Origin: AP-15 sp963701815
Lineage (GTDB): Bacteria; Pseudomonadota; Alphaproteobacteria; ATCC43930; CGMCC-115725
Direction of reading: 5' to 3'
DNA length: 64,000 nt
Assembly: GCA_963701815.1 (NCBI GenBank)
Contig: CAVPBN010000003.1
Location: 62,001 to 126,000, forward strand
Of the stretch, positions 55,272-64,000 are shown piece by piece. Positions within the stretch are counted from its first letter, which is position 1; each line of letters starts with the position of its first letter. The notes under the pieces were generated by a model. It saw nothing but the letters and a program-made list of their open reading frames with translations. It had not been told where the DNA came from and ran no database searches. The position numbers were made by a program, and so were the translations under genes.

Positions 55272-58200
55272 TCAGCTGCACCCGCTGGTGGCGCCGCAGG
55301 TGTCGCATTTGAGGCAGGTGCCGTTGCGGATCAGGGTGAAGTTGCCGCATTCGGCGCAGCTGTCGCCCTCGTAGCCCTTCATCCGGGCGGTGCGGATATG
55401 TTCGAGGCGCAGATGCGAGGGTGCGCGCTCGTCGCCGGCGTAGATCGGGATTGCGCGCGAGAGGCCGTCATCCGCCGCCAAGGTCGCGACGGGTGAGCGG
55501 GCGGCGGCGCCGCCGGGAAACACGGTGAATTTGTTGCGGACATAGCCGTTCGAGGTCATCCGCTGCATCATCGCGGCGACGCCGGGCTCGATCTCGGGCA
55601 TTGATTCCGGCCTCGGTCCCTCGTCGTCGGCGCCGGCCGGCTGCCGCAGGACCGACTGCGCTTCGCCCTTGCCGACCGTGTCGGGCAACAGGTCGCCGGG
55701 CTCGGCATGGGCGAGGTCGCTGCGGTCGAGATAGGAGATCGCCAGTTCGCGAAAGATGTAGTCGAGGATCGAGGTCGCCATCCGGATCGCGTCGTTGCCC
55801 TCGACGATCCCCGACGGCTCGAACCGGCTGAAGGTGAAGCTCTCGACGAATTCTTCGAGCGGCACGCCGTATTGCAGCCCCATCGAGATCGCGATCGCGA
55901 AATTGTGCATCAGCGAGCGGAAGGCCGAGCCTTCCTTGTGCATGTCGATGAACACCTCGGCGAGGCGGCCGTCTTCGTGCTCGCCGGTGCGCAGATAGAC
56001 CTTGTGGCCGCCGACCGTGGCCTTTTGCGTGTAGCCCTTGCGCCGGTTCGGCAGGCGCCGGCGCTCGCCGCGCTGAACCACGCGTTCGACGACGCGCTCC
56101 ACCACCCGCTCGACGATGCGTTCGGCGACCAGCGGCGCGCGCTGCGCCGGCGACAGCGCGTAGAGGTCGGCGGCCCGATCGGCGCCATCGGGGTCGTCGG
56201 CCTCCTCGTCGTCGCCGAACAGGCTCGACGCCAGCGGCTGCGACAGCTTCGAGCCGTCGCGGTAGAGGGCGGTCGCCTTCAGCCCGAGCTGCCAGGACAG
56301 CATATAGGCGGCCTTGCAGTCCTCGACCGTGGCCAGATTGGGCATGTTGATCGTCTTCGAGATCGCCCCCGAGATGAAGGACTGCGCCGCCGCCATCATC
56401 CGGATGTGGCTCTCGGCCGACAGCGCGCGGGTGCCGGTGCGGCCGCACGGGCTGGCGCAGTCGAACACCGGCAGGTGCTCGGGCCGCAGATATGGCGCGC
56501 CTTCCAAGGTCATCGCCCCGCAGCACCAGGTATTGGCGGCGTCGATCTCGGCCCGGCTGAAGCCGATTGCCGTCAGCAGATCGAAGCCGGGCGCGTCGAG
56601 CATGCCGGCGTCGATGCCGAGCCGCTCGACCAGAAAGTCTTCCCCGAGGGTCCACCGGTTGAATACGAATTTGATGTCGAACGCCGCAGCGAGCGCCGCC
56701 TCGACGGCGCCGAGAGCGCCGTCGTCGAACCCTTTCGCGCGCAGGGTGTCGTGGTTGATCGCCGGCGCGCCCCCGAGCGTGCCGTGCCCCAGCGCATGGC
56801 GCTCGATCGCCGCGATTTCGGCCGCGGCGTAGCCGAGCGCCGCCAGCGCCTGCGGCACGCTGCGGTTGATGATCTTGAAATAGCCGCCGCCGGCGAGCTT
56901 CTTGAATTTGACCAATGCGAAATCGGGCTCGATGCCGGTGGTGTCGCAATCCATGACCAGCCCGATCGTGCCGGTCGGCGCGATCACCGTCGCCTGTGCG
57001 TTGCGGAAGCCGTGCCGCTCGCCCAATGCCAGCGCCATGTCCCAGCTGGCCCGCGCCGCCGCGACCAATTGCCGGTCGGGACAATTCGCGGCGTCGAGCG
57101 GCACCGGCGGGATCGACAGGGCGTCGTAGCCGGCAGGTTCGCCGTGCGCGGCGCGGCGATGGTTGGCGATGACCCGCAGCATCGCCGCGCGATTGGCGGC
57201 AAAGCCGGGAAAGGCGCCGCGCGGCATGATCCCGGCATCGCCGGCCATCTCGGCCGAGGCGGCATAGCTCGCGCCGGTCGTCAGCGCCGTCACGGCGGCG
57301 CCGAACGCCCGCCCGGCGGCGCTGTCATAGGCGATCCCCATCGACATCAGCAGCCCGCCGAGATTGGCGTAGCCGAGGCCGAGCGTGCGGAAGGCAAAGG
57401 AGCGGCGGGCGATCTCGGCCGACGGGAATTGCGCCATCATGACCGAGATCTCGAGCACGATCGTCCACAGCCGCACGGCATGGGCGAAAGCCTCGGTGTC
57501 GAAGCCGCCGCCCGACTTTGCGCCGGCAGCTTCGCCGCTGAAGGCCATCAGGTTCAGCGAGGCGAGATTGCACGCCGTGTCGTCGAGGAAATTATACTCC
57601 GAGCACGGGTTCGAGGCGTCGATGCGGCCGCTTTCCGGACAGGTGTGCCAGTCGTTGATCGTCGTGTCGAATTGCAGCCCCGGATCGGCCGAGGCCCAGG
57701 CGGCCCGGCCGATGCGGTCCCACAACGCCCGCGCCGGCAGCGTTTTTTCGACTTTGCCGTCGGTGCGGCGGATCAACTCCCACGGTCCGTCGGCGACCAC
57801 CCGTTCGAGAAAAGCACTGGTGACCCGCACCGAATTGTTCGAGTTCTGCCCGGCGACGGTCAGATAAGCCTCGGAATCCCAATCGGTGTCATAGGTGCGG
57901 AACTCGATCGTATCGTCGCCCTGGCGGACTTGCTGGATCACCCGTTGGATATGGTTTTCGGGGATCATCGCCCGGCGCGCGGCGCGGATCTCGCGCTTCA
58001 AGGCCGGGTTTTGCGCCGGGTCGGCGCCCCCGGCCTCCGCCGGGGCAGGCTCTCGGCAGGCGGCGACGATTTGCTTCAGATGCCGGGCGGCGAGACGGGA
58101 GCCGGCGACCAATGCCGCCACCTTCTGCTCTTCGACGACCTTCCAGTCGATAAAGGCCTCGATGTCCGGATGGTCGACGTCGACGATGACCATCTTGGCG

Positions 58201-59030
58201 GCGCGCCTGGTCGTGCCGCCGGATTTGATCGCGCCGGCGGCGCGGTCGCCGATCCGCAGAAAGCTCATCAGCCCCGATGATCGGCCGCCGCCCGAGAGCC
58301 GTTCGCCGTCGCCGCGCAGTTTCGAGAAATTCGAGCCCGAGCCCGAGCCGTATTTGAAGATCCGGGCTTCGCGCACCCACAGATCCATGATCCCGCCGGG
58401 GTTGACCAGATCGTCGGCGACGCTCTGAATGAAACAGGCGTGCGGCTGCGGATGCTCGTAGGCGCTGGCCGAGGCATGCAGTTCGCCGGTGCGATAGTCG
58501 ACGTAGAAATGGCCCTGCGCCGGACCGTCGATGCCGTAGGCCCAATGGAGCCCGGTGTTGAACCATTGCGGCGAATTCGGCGCGCCGAACTGCCGGGCGA
58601 GCATCAGCCTGATCTCGTCGTAAAACGCGCCGGCGTCCGCCTCGGCGTCGAAATACCCGCCCTTCCAGCCCCAATACGTCCAGGTGCCGGCCATCCGGTC
58701 GAAGACCTGGCGGGCATCGCTCTCGCCGCCCTGGCGCTCGCTTTCGGGCAGCGCCGCCAGACTTGCCTCGTCCGGGACGCGGCGGCGCAGCCAGGCCGGG
58801 ACCCCCTCCTCCTCGACCGGCCGCAACCGCGCCGGCACGCCGGCCTTGCGGAAGTATTTCTGGGCGAGAATATCGACGGCGACCTGGCTCCATTCGGCCG
58901 GCGCCGCGATCGCCTCGGCATGGAAGACGACCGAGCCGTCGGGGTTGCGAATCTCGCTGGTCGCGGTGCGGAACGGCACCGTGGCGTAGGGGTCCTCTCC
59001 GGCAACGGTAAAGCGGCGTGCGACGCGCAT
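55272..59030 (-). CDS. nrdJ: adenosylcobalamin-dependent ribonucleotide reductase (class II)
   Basis: This 1252-residue enzyme reduces ribonucleotides with a B12-generated radical. Landmarks: FGAPNSPQWFNTGLHWAYG, RIFKYGSGSGSNFSKLRG, GQNSNNSVRV, the active-site NPCSEYNFLDDTACNLASLN with Cys at about 476, and QATVIAPTGTIGLVMDCDTTG. The C-terminal part includes tandem VERV repeats (about 980-996), QYGVPLEEFVESFTFSRFEP, and a zinc ribbon (CAECGNFTLIRNGTCLKCDT). Class II reductases work with or without oxygen. No class I genes are in the window. Confidence 0.96.
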   Translation of the reverse strand: MRVARRFTVAGEDPYATVPFRTATSEIRNPDGSVVFHAEAIAAPAEWSQVAVDILAQKYFRKAGVPARLRPVEEEGVPAWLRRRVPDEASLAALPESERQGGESDARQVFDRMAGTWTYWGWKGGYFDAEADAGAFYDEIRLMLARQFGAPNSPQWFNTGLHWAYGIDGPAQGHFYVDYRTGELHASASAYEHPQPHACFIQSVADDLVNPGGIMDLWVREARIFKYGSGSGSNFSKLRGDGERLSGGGRSSGLMSFLRIGDRAAGAIKSGGTTRRAAKMVIVDVDHPDIEAFIDWKVVEEQKVAALVAGSRLAARHLKQIVAACREPAPAEAGGADPAQNPALKREIRAARRAMIPENHIQRVIQQVRQGDDTIEFRTYDTDWDSEAYLTVAGQNSNNSVRVTSAFLERVVADGPWELIRRTDGKVEKTLPARALWDRIGRAAWASADPGLQFDTTINDWHTCPESGRIDASNPCSEYNFLDDTACNLASLNLMAFSGEAAGAKSGGGFDTEAFAHAVRLWTIVLEISVMMAQFPSAEIARRSFAFRTLGLGYANLGGLLMSMGIAYDSAAGRAFGAAVTALTTGASYAASAEMAGDAGIMPRGAFPGFAANRAAMLRVIANHRRAAHGEPAGYDALSIPPVPLDAANCPDRQLVAAARASWDMALALGERHGFRNAQATVIAPTGTIGLVMDCDTTGIEPDFALVKFKKLAGGGYFKIINRSVPQALAALGYAAAEIAAIERHALGHGTLGGAPAINHDTLRAKGFDDGALGAVEAALAAAFDIKFVFNRWTLGEDFLVERLGIDAGMLDAPGFDLLTAIGFSRAEIDAANTWCCGAMTLEGAPYLRPEHLPVFDCASPCGRTGTRALSAESHIRMMAAAQSFISGAISKTINMPNLATVEDCKAAYMLSWQLGLKATALYRDGSKLSQPLASSLFGDDEEADDPDGADRAADLYALSPAQRAPLVAERIVERVVERVVERVVQRGERRRLPNRRKGYTQKATVGGHKVYLRTGEHEDGRLAEVFIDMHKEGSAFRSLMHNFAIAISMGLQYGVPLEEFVESFTFSRFEPSGIVEGNDAIRMATSILDYIFRELAISYLDRSDLAHAEPGDLLPDTVGKGEAQSVLRQPAGADDEGPRPESMPEIEPGVAAMMQRMTSNGYVRNKFTVFPGGAAARSPVATLAADDGLSRAIPIYAGDERAPSHLRLEHIRTARMKGYEGDSCAECGNFTLIRNGTCLKCDTCGATSGCS

Positions 59031-59272
59031 GATCTTCCCCCAATCCTGGTCTGCCCCGGCGGCTTCCGATCAAGATTTGCCGGCTCGGCGCAGTCAGGCG
59101 ACCAAATGTAGAGTGTCGCAACACGGCAGGCAATCTATTTTGCGCTATGCACCGAAACAGCTACCATATGTTGCGCTGGGGCAACGGTGCCGGGGCTATT
59201 GCCGTCGAGGCAGGGGCGATGCCATAAGCTTCGCCGCGCGGTTTGCGGTACGGAATTTATGGAAGGGATGAT

Positions 59273-59650
59273 GTGACGATCGGGACGCGTTTGTTGACCT
59301 GGCTTCGCGGCGAACTGGTCGGGACCGATGCGTTCGGCAACCGCTATTACCGCGAAAAAGGCGCCGGGCCGTTGCCCCGCGGGGGCGGGCGCGCCAGCCG
59401 GGAAAAGCGCTGGGTGCTCTATCAGGGCCAGCCGGAGGCCTCGAAAGTGCCGCCCGAATGGCATGGCTGGCTGCACCACACGGTCGACGACGTGCCGCGG
59501 CCGGGATCGCGCACCCGCCATCCCTGGGAAAAGGAGCACCGGCCGAACATGACCGGCACCCCCTACGCCTACCGCCCGCCGGGCTCGATCCTGCGCGGCG
59601 CCCGGCGCGCGCCGACCACGGGCGACTACGAACCATGGACGCCCGAATAG
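59273..59650 (+). CDS. NADH:ubiquinone oxidoreductase subunit NDUFA12-like
   Basis: This 125-residue accessory Complex I subunit is characteristic of Alphaproteobacteria and mitochondria. I chose the GTG at 59273, with GGAAGGG upstream. Family features: VGTDAFGNRYYREK, REKRWVLYQGQPEASKVPPEWHGWLHH, VDDVP and HRPNMTGTPYAYRPPGS. It stabilises Complex I at the matrix/cytoplasmic arm. It is followed by mlaD after about 70 bp, a common order in this class. Confidence 0.94.
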   Translation: MTIGTRLLTWLRGELVGTDAFGNRYYREKGAGPLPRGGGRASREKRWVLYQGQPEASKVPPEWHGWLHHTVDDVPRPGSRTRHPWEKEHRPNMTGTPYAYRPPGSILRGARRAPTTGDYEPWTPE

Positions 59651-59717
59651 GGCGCGGGGCGGATGATGCCGGTCGGCGGCGCCGGCAATCGATCGTGGGC
59701 GGCACGGGAAACGATGA

Positions 59718-60218
59718 ATGGCAGGGAAGGTGATCGAGGCGGTGATGGGCGCGGTGGTATTGGTAATTGCCGCGCTGTTTCTGTTCTTTGCCTACACGAC
59801 GAGCCAGGTGCGCGCCGTCAACGGGTATCAGGTCACTGCCGAGTTCGAACGCGTCGACGGGATCCGCGACGGCGGCGATGTGCGTATCGCCGGCGTCAAG
59901 GTCGGCACGATCCTGTCCGAGACGCTCGATCCGAAGACCTATCTCGCCACGGTCCGGATGAGCATCGACGAGGCTTATAAATTGCCGCAGGACACAGTGG
60001 CCGAGATCGTCTCGTCGAGCCTGCTCGGCGACAAATACATGTCGCTGGTCCCCGGCGGCTCCGACAAGACGATCCCGCCGGGCGGCCGGATCAAATACAC
60101 CCAGGCCCCGGCCGACCTGGAAAACCTGATCGGCCAGATGATTTTCTCGCAACCCGGCGCGGCGAAAAAGCCGGGCGACGGCGAAGCGCCGCAGGGCGCC
60201 TCCAACAAGCCGCAATAG
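59718..60218 (+). CDS. mlaD: outer-membrane lipid asymmetry protein MlaD
   Basis: The 166-residue protein has one N-terminal membrane helix (IEAVMGAVVLVIAALFLFFAYT) and an MCE domain (YQVTAEFERVDGIRDGGDVR, IAGVKVGTILSETLDPKTYLATVRM, SSSLLGDKYMSLVPGGSDK). It is the periplasmic lipid-shuttling component of the Mla phospholipid transporter. The ATPase and permease (mlaF/mlaE) are not nearby, as is common in Alphaproteobacteria. Confidence 0.93.
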   Translation: MAGKVIEAVMGAVVLVIAALFLFFAYTTSQVRAVNGYQVTAEFERVDGIRDGGDVRIAGVKVGTILSETLDPKTYLATVRMSIDEAYKLPQDTVAEIVSSSLLGDKYMSLVPGGSDKTIPPGGRIKYTQAPADLENLIGQMIFSQPGAAKKPGDGEAPQGASNKPQ

Positions 60219-60235
60219 CGGGTCGGAGCTGCGCG

Positions 60236-60454
60236 ATGGACGAAGCGAAGGCATTCCCGGTGTGGCGGACGCCGGAGGGCGAACCGGTCTCCTGCGTCGA
60301 GAAGATCAAAGTGCTGAACGAGAACCTCGCCGAATTGCGCGATCTGGCGCAGGACGCGCTGGAGGACGCGGTGCTGATGGGGTGCGACGAGGCGCAGGTG
60401 CGCATGGTCCTGTCCGGTATCGTCGCCGGCCTCGTCAACCCGTACCGGAAGTGA
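60236..60454 (+). CDS. small conserved protein of unknown function
   Basis: The 72-residue acidic helical protein starts MDEAKAFPVWRTPEGEPVSC and continues ENLAELRDLAQDALEDAVLM, then GCDEAQVRMVLSGIVAGLVN. It starts 17 bp after mlaD, and its TGA overlaps the GTG of the DUF2155 gene (GTGA), so it is translated in one operon with envelope genes. I do not know a function. Confidence 0.75.
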   Translation: MDEAKAFPVWRTPEGEPVSCVEKIKVLNENLAELRDLAQDALEDAVLMGCDEAQVRMVLSGIVAGLVNPYRK

Positions 60455-60945
60455 GCCGCGCCGTTGCCCTAGGCTGCTGTGCAATTCCGCGCCGTCGACC
60501 CCCGGCGTGGCGGGGCCGGGCGGCGGGCGGGATCGCGCTGTTGGCGATGCTGCCGGTCATCCACCCGACGCCGGCCGACGGCGATCTGATTTCGGAGCCC
60601 ACTGCGATATTGCAGGGCCTCGACAAGATCACCGCGCGCGTCTCCCAATTCGACGCGCCGGTCGGTACGCCGGTGCGGTTCGGCGATCTGTCGATCCTGG
60701 TGCGCGCCTGCGAGAAAAACCGGCCGGAGGACACGCCGGAAAATGCCGCATTCCTCCAGATCGACGAGATCCGGCCCGGCGAAAGCAATGTCCGGCGGTT
60801 CAGCGGCTGGATGTTCGCCTCGAGCCCGGCGTTGTCGGCGCTCGAGGACCCCGTTTACGATGTGATCGTACTCGGCTGCAAGGGGCCGAGCACGCCGTCG
60901 GGATCGGCGCCGGCCGGCAGCTCGGCCGGGAAGGACGCGCGATAG
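60451..60945 (+). CDS. DUF2155 periplasmic protein
   Basis: The product is about 164 residues, starting at the GTG at 60451. The N-terminus is signal-like (GIALLAMLPVIHPTPADG). The DUF2155 core is clear: ATLQGLDKITARVS-type opening (ILQGLDKITARVSQFDAPVG), FGDLSILVRACEKNRPEDTP, AFLQI and FSGWMFASSPALSALEDPVY and VIVLGCK. Its 3' end overlaps that of the convergent aat gene by 91 bp. Function unknown. Confidence 0.88.
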   Translation: MSRAVALGCCAIPRRRPPAWRGRAAGGIALLAMLPVIHPTPADGDLISEPTAILQGLDKITARVSQFDAPVGTPVRFGDLSILVRACEKNRPEDTPENAAFLQIDEIRPGESNVRRFSGWMFASSPALSALEDPVYDVIVLGCKGPSTPSGSAPAGSSAGKDAR

Positions 60946-61517
60946 GCGAGGGCCGCGGCGAGCTGGCGGCGATAGCGGGCGCGACTGATTTCGATCCCGC
61001 CGAAGCGGGCGAGATGCGGGGTCAGGAACTGGGTGTCGAGCAGGCGATAACCGCCGAACCTGAGGCGCGCGACAAGATGGACGAGTGCGGCCTTGCTCGC
61101 GTCGGTCTCTCGGCTGAACATGCTCTCGCCGAAAAACGCCGCGCCGATCGAGACCCCGTAGAGCCCGCCGACCAGGCGGTCCTCGCGCCAGCACTCGACG
61201 CTGTGCGCCGCGCCGCGGGCGAAGAGCCCCTCATAGAGCCGCACGATCTCGTCATTGATCCAGGTATTCGGCCGCTTCTCGGTCGCCTCGGCGCAGCCGC
61301 GCACCACTTCGCCAAAGGCGTTGTCGCAGCGCACCTCAAACCGGCCTTGGCGCAGTACCCGGCGCAGCCGGCGCGGCACATGAAACGCATCGAGCGGCAG
61401 GATGCCGCGGCGGCGCGGATCGACCCAGAACAGCTCGGGATCGTCGGCCGAATCGGCCATCGGAAAAACGCCTGCGGCGTAGGCGGCGAGCAGAATGTCG
61501 GGGGTCAGCCGGCCCAC
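60855..61517 (-). CDS. aat: leucyl/phenylalanyl-tRNA-protein transferase
   Basis: The 220-residue enzyme adds Leu or Phe to N-terminal Arg/Lys, marking proteins for ClpS/ClpAP (N-end rule). I chose the GTG at 61517, 13 bp after accC. Motifs: LTPDILLAAYAAGVFPMA, LFWVDPRRRGILPL, RCDNAFGEVVRGCAE, TWINDEIVRLYEGLF, AHSVECWREDRLVGGLYGV and GAAFFGESMFSRETDASKAAL. Length is standard. Confidence 0.95.
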   Translation of the reverse strand: MGRLTPDILLAAYAAGVFPMADSADDPELFWVDPRRRGILPLDAFHVPRRLRRVLRQGRFEVRCDNAFGEVVRGCAEATEKRPNTWINDEIVRLYEGLFARGAAHSVECWREDRLVGGLYGVSIGAAFFGESMFSRETDASKAALVHLVARLRFGGYRLLDTQFLTPHLARFGGIEISRARYRRQLAAALAYRASFPAELPAGADPDGVLGPLQPSTITS

Positions 61518-61530
61518 GCCGAGGCCCCGG

Positions 61531-62874
61531 CTACTCCGTAGATCCGACGAGGCGTTCCAGCCAATGAATGTCGTAGGCGCCATCGATGAACTCCGCGGCG
61601 CCGATCAGGCGGCGATGCAGCGGAATGTTGGTCTCGATGCCGGCGATCACATATTCCTCGAGCGCCCGGTGCAGCCGCATCAGGCATTCGTTGCGGCTGC
61701 GGCCATGGATGATCAGCTTTGAAATCAGGCTGTCGTAATAGGGCGGCACGGCATAGCCCTGATAGAGCGCGCTGTCGACCCGCACGCCGAGCCCGCCCGG
61801 GGCGTGATAATCGGTGATCCTGCCCGGCGACGGCCGGAAATTTTCGGGGTTTTCGGCGTTGATCCGGGCCTCGATCGCGTGTCCCGACAATCTGATTTCG
61901 GCCTGCCGGTAGCCGAGCGGGGCGCCGTCGGCGATACGCAATTGCTCGCGGACGATATCGATGCCGCTGACCATCTCGCTGATCGGGTGCTCGACCTGCA
62001 ACCGCGTGTTCATCTCGATGAAATAGAATTCGCCGTCCTGATAGAGGAATTCGAGCGTGCCGGCGCCTCGGTAGCCGAGTTCGCGCATCGCCGCGACGGC
62101 AAGGGCGCCAAGCCGGTCGCGCTGGTCGGGGTTGAGCGCCGGCGAGGGCGTTTCTTCGAGCACCTTTTGGTGCGAGCGCTGCAATGAACAATCGCGCTCG
62201 CCCAGATGGACGACGCCGCCCTCCCCGTCGCCGAGAATCTGCACCTCGATATGGCGGGGCCGTTCGAGGTGGCGTTCGAGATAGACATCGCCGCGGCCAA
62301 AGAACGACGCCGCCTCGTGTTGCGCGATCGGCAGCATCCGCGCCAGTTCGGCGCGGTCGCGGGCCACCTTCATGCCGCGCCCGCCGCCGCCCGCCGAGGC
62401 CTTGATCAGCACCGGGTAGCCGAGGCCGCGGGCGGCTGTTTCGGCGGCGGCCAGATCGCGCACCACGCCTTTGGAGCCGGGCACGGTCGGGATGCCGAGG
62501 CGCGCGGCTGCGGCTTTTGCCGCCACCTTGTCGCCCATCAGCCGGATATGCTCGGGCGCCGGTCCGACAAAGGTCATCCCGTGCTCCTCGACCGCCTCGG
62601 CAAAATCGGCGTCCTCGGCGAGAAAGCCGAGCCCGGGATGGATCGCGTCGGCGCCGGTGATCGTCGCCGCCGACAGGATCGCCGCCACATTCAGATAACT
62701 GTCGCGGGCCGCCGGCGGCCCGATGCATACCGTCTCGTCGGCCAGCCTTACATGCATCGCGTCGGCGTCGGCGGTCGAGTGGACGGCGACCGTCTTGATG
62801 CCCATCTCGCGGCACGCACGATGGACCCTGAGCGCGATTTCCCCTCGATTGGCGATCAGCACCTTCTCGAACAT
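61531..62874 (-). CDS. accC: acetyl-CoA carboxylase biotin carboxylase subunit
   Basis: The 447-residue ATP-grasp enzyme carboxylates biotin on AccB. Features: FEKVLIANRGEIALRVHRAC, ATP-grasp Gly-rich loop KASAGGGGRGMKV, GERDCSLQRSHQKVLEETPS, EFYFIEMNTRLQVEHPISEM (catalytic Glu/Arg) and GHAIEARINAENPENF. It is seven bases after accB in the aroQ-accB-accC-aat operon. Confidence 0.97.
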   Translation of the reverse strand: MFEKVLIANRGEIALRVHRACREMGIKTVAVHSTADADAMHVRLADETVCIGPPAARDSYLNVAAILSAATITGADAIHPGLGFLAEDADFAEAVEEHGMTFVGPAPEHIRLMGDKVAAKAAAARLGIPTVPGSKGVVRDLAAAETAARGLGYPVLIKASAGGGGRGMKVARDRAELARMLPIAQHEAASFFGRGDVYLERHLERPRHIEVQILGDGEGGVVHLGERDCSLQRSHQKVLEETPSPALNPDQRDRLGALAVAAMRELGYRGAGTLEFLYQDGEFYFIEMNTRLQVEHPISEMVSGIDIVREQLRIADGAPLGYRQAEIRLSGHAIEARINAENPENFRPSPGRITDYHAPGGLGVRVDSALYQGYAVPPYYDSLISKLIIHGRSRNECLMRLHRALEEYVIAGIETNIPLHRRLIGAAEFIDGAYDIHWLERLVGSTE

Positions 62875-62881
62875 CGGCGGC

Positions 62882-63343
62882 TTATTCGATCAGCATCAGG
62901 ACGGCGCCGTATTCGACCGGCTGCGCGTCGCCGGCCAGGATCTGCACGACCCGGCCCGCCCTCGGCGCGCCGATCTCGTTCATGACCTTCATCGCCTCGA
63001 TGATCAGCAGGGTCTGGCCCGCAACCACGGTGTCGCCGACCCTGACAAAGGGCGGGGCCCCCGGCTGCGGCGCCAGATAGGCGATGCCGACCATCGGCGC
63101 CGCCAACATGCCGGGATGATCGACAGCTGCAGCCTCGCCCGGGATCGGGGCCGGGCCTGCAGCGCCGGGACCGCCGCCGGCATGGCCCGGCGCCGCACCC
63201 AGGATCTCGCGGGCTACTCGGATACGCCGATCGCCGACGGCGTATTCGATCTCGCTGAGCCCGTTTTCGGTCAGCAGCCGGGCGAGAGTGCGGATCAGTT
63301 CGGGGTCGGGCGACAGCGGCGGGCTGCGGCCGCCGAACCTCAC
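62882..63343 (-). CDS. accB: acetyl-CoA carboxylase biotin carboxyl carrier protein
   Basis: The 153-residue carrier starts at a GTG overlapping the aroQ TGA (GTGA). The N-terminal helix (DPELIRTLARLLTENGLSEI) and a Pro/Gly/Ala linker lead to the biotinyl domain: PMVGIAYLAPQPGAPPFVRV and the biotinylated Lys in LIIEAMKVMNEI. It shuttles carboxybiotin to the carboxyltransferase for malonyl-CoA synthesis. Confidence 0.96.
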   Translation of the reverse strand: MRFGGRSPPLSPDPELIRTLARLLTENGLSEIEYAVGDRRIRVAREILGAAPGHAGGGPGAAGPAPIPGEAAAVDHPGMLAAPMVGIAYLAPQPGAPPFVRVGDTVVAGQTLLIIEAMKVMNEIGAPRAGRVVQILAGDAQPVEYGAVLMLIE

Positions 63344-63798
63344 CGAGCCGCCTCGCCGGCATCGTTCTCGATCAGGCCGGCGATGGCGTCCAGCGCCAGC
63401 TCGTAGCCCTGGGCGCCGAGACCGCAGATCACCCCGCGCGCGGCGAGGCTGACGTAGGAGTGATGGCGGAAATGCTCGCGCCGAAAGATGTTCGACAGGT
63501 GCACCTCGATCACCGGCAACTCGGCCGCCAGCAACGCGTCGAGCACGGCGACCGAGGTATGCGTCAATGCGCCCGCGTTCAGCACGATGCCGTCCGCCGA
63601 GCCGCGCGCCTCCTGGATCCAGTCGACCAGAAGGCCCTCGTGATTGGTCTGGCGGAAATCGATCTGCAGATCGAGATCGGCGGCGCGCGCCCGGCAGCGG
63701 GCCTCAATATCGGCCAAGGTGTCGAGCCCGTATTGCGATGGATCGCGAACCCCGAGCAGGTTCAAGTTCGGGCCGTTGAGGACAAAAATGCTCGGCAA
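63340..63798 (-). CDS. aroQ: 3-dehydroquinate dehydratase, type II
   Basis: The 152-residue dodecameric enzyme makes 3-dehydroshikimate. Motifs: IFVLNGPNLNLLGVRDPSQYG (catalytic Tyr), RQTNHEGLLVDWIQEA, LNAGALTHTSVAVLDAL, and EVHLSNIFRREHFRHHSYVS with the catalytic His. It is the first gene of the accBC operon, as in many Proteobacteria. Confidence 0.97.
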   Translation of the reverse strand: MPSIFVLNGPNLNLLGVRDPSQYGLDTLADIEARCRARAADLDLQIDFRQTNHEGLLVDWIQEARGSADGIVLNAGALTHTSVAVLDALLAAELPVIEVHLSNIFRREHFRHHSYVSLAARGVICGLGAQGYELALDAIAGLIENDAGEAAR

Positions 63799-63970
63799 GC
63801 GCGCCTCCGCTTGGGATCGGCTGCTTATAACACAGGCAAGAGGTCTTGGAGAGCGGCTTTACTCGGCCGATCGGGCTTTGCGTAAGCCCTCGGTCAAATG
63901 CTCTCAGCCTTTGGTGCAGAATTCTCGAACTCTCTCAATGGTAGACAAAATAACGCTGGCGAAGTCCCTC

Positions 63971-63999
63971 GCCGAACCGTTCCAAAGCTTCGGTTCGGC
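63971..63999. terminator. inverted repeat at the right window edge
   Basis: GCCGAACCG (63971-63979) and CGGTTCGGC (63991-63999) form a perfect 9-bp stem around an 11-base loop. Any T-run lies beyond the window. It may be the terminator of a gene to the right. Confidence 0.45.
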
Positions 64000-64000
64000 A

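Noticed and set aside
59031..59272. Possible NrdR boxes (GGCAATCTATTTTGC and ACCATATGTTGCG) or a cobalamin riboswitch upstream of nrdJ
   Set aside because: The candidate boxes match the NrdR consensus poorly and the spacing is uncertain. No B12-box is visible in the short leader.

Overview
The window is a 64 kb, GC-rich stretch of an alphaproteobacterial chromosome, most likely a Rhodospirillales-type lineage. The evidence is a circularly permuted two-piece tmRNA gene with tag ANDNFATEALAA followed by the alpha-type ClpXP adaptor SspB, an NDUFA12-like Complex I subunit, a B12-dependent ribonucleotide reductase, and two familiar gene orders: hflK-hflC-DUF2065-degP next to serB/miaA/ilvBNC, and aroQ-accB-accC-aat next to DUF2155/mlaD. 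The lineage is inferred from gene content; no database was searched.

Layout. 1-9.4 kb: accessory metabolic and small genes (broken MmgE/PrpD, methyltransferase, TPR protein, YidB, PsiF, DoxX, ABC1 kinase, and a minus-strand set of Mpo1-like, AhpD-like, VOC and iron alcohol dehydrogenase genes). 9.5-18.4 kb: asd, yejE-yejF, a histidine kinase, a formyltransferase, a DUF4160/DUF2442 pair and glgA. 18.5-23.6 kb: secreted proteins, a FecR/DUF6600-type protein and a cyclase-OmpA fusion. 23.7-25.6 kb: a gene graveyard with GloVer and GLUG-adhesin remnants, a duplicated 3' end of ilvC, and a vapBC locus carrying a palindromic repeat. 25.6-38.9 kb: housekeeping genes (ilvCNB, miaA, serB, degP, hflCK, apbC, a glycosyltransferase, thyX). 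38.9-41.3 kb: tmRNA, sspB and glutathione reductase. 41.3-45.2 kb: a broken doc toxin, then an aromatic-amino-acid attenuator that appears to control a type II DAHP synthase and a nicotinate phosphoribosyltransferase-like gene. 45.4-50.2 kb: three tandem MFS paralogues. 50.4-55.2 kb: a BrnA-like gene with a brnT stump, prfC, a secreted trypsin-like protease with a truncated paralogue, and a REP-associated transposase with its REP palindromes. 55.3-63.8 kb: nrdJ, the NDUFA12 gene, mlaD, DUF2155, aat, accCB and aroQ.

The strongest unexpected signal is at 42.37-42.52 kb. A promoter lies upstream of a nearly leaderless 18-codon peptide carrying Phe-Trp-Tyr-x-x-Tyr. Four mutually exclusive pairing segments follow, ending in a terminator hairpin, all upstream of DAHP synthase. 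This is a complete transcription-attenuation architecture for the entry step of aromatic biosynthesis. A second notable arrangement is the tmRNA gene lying 40 bp from the adaptor for the tag it encodes.

Many reading frames are broken by single-base indels, including conserved genes (hflK, and the 3' end of prfC). Some of these breaks may therefore be sequence errors. The 23.7-25.6 kb region and the doc locus look like genuine decay.
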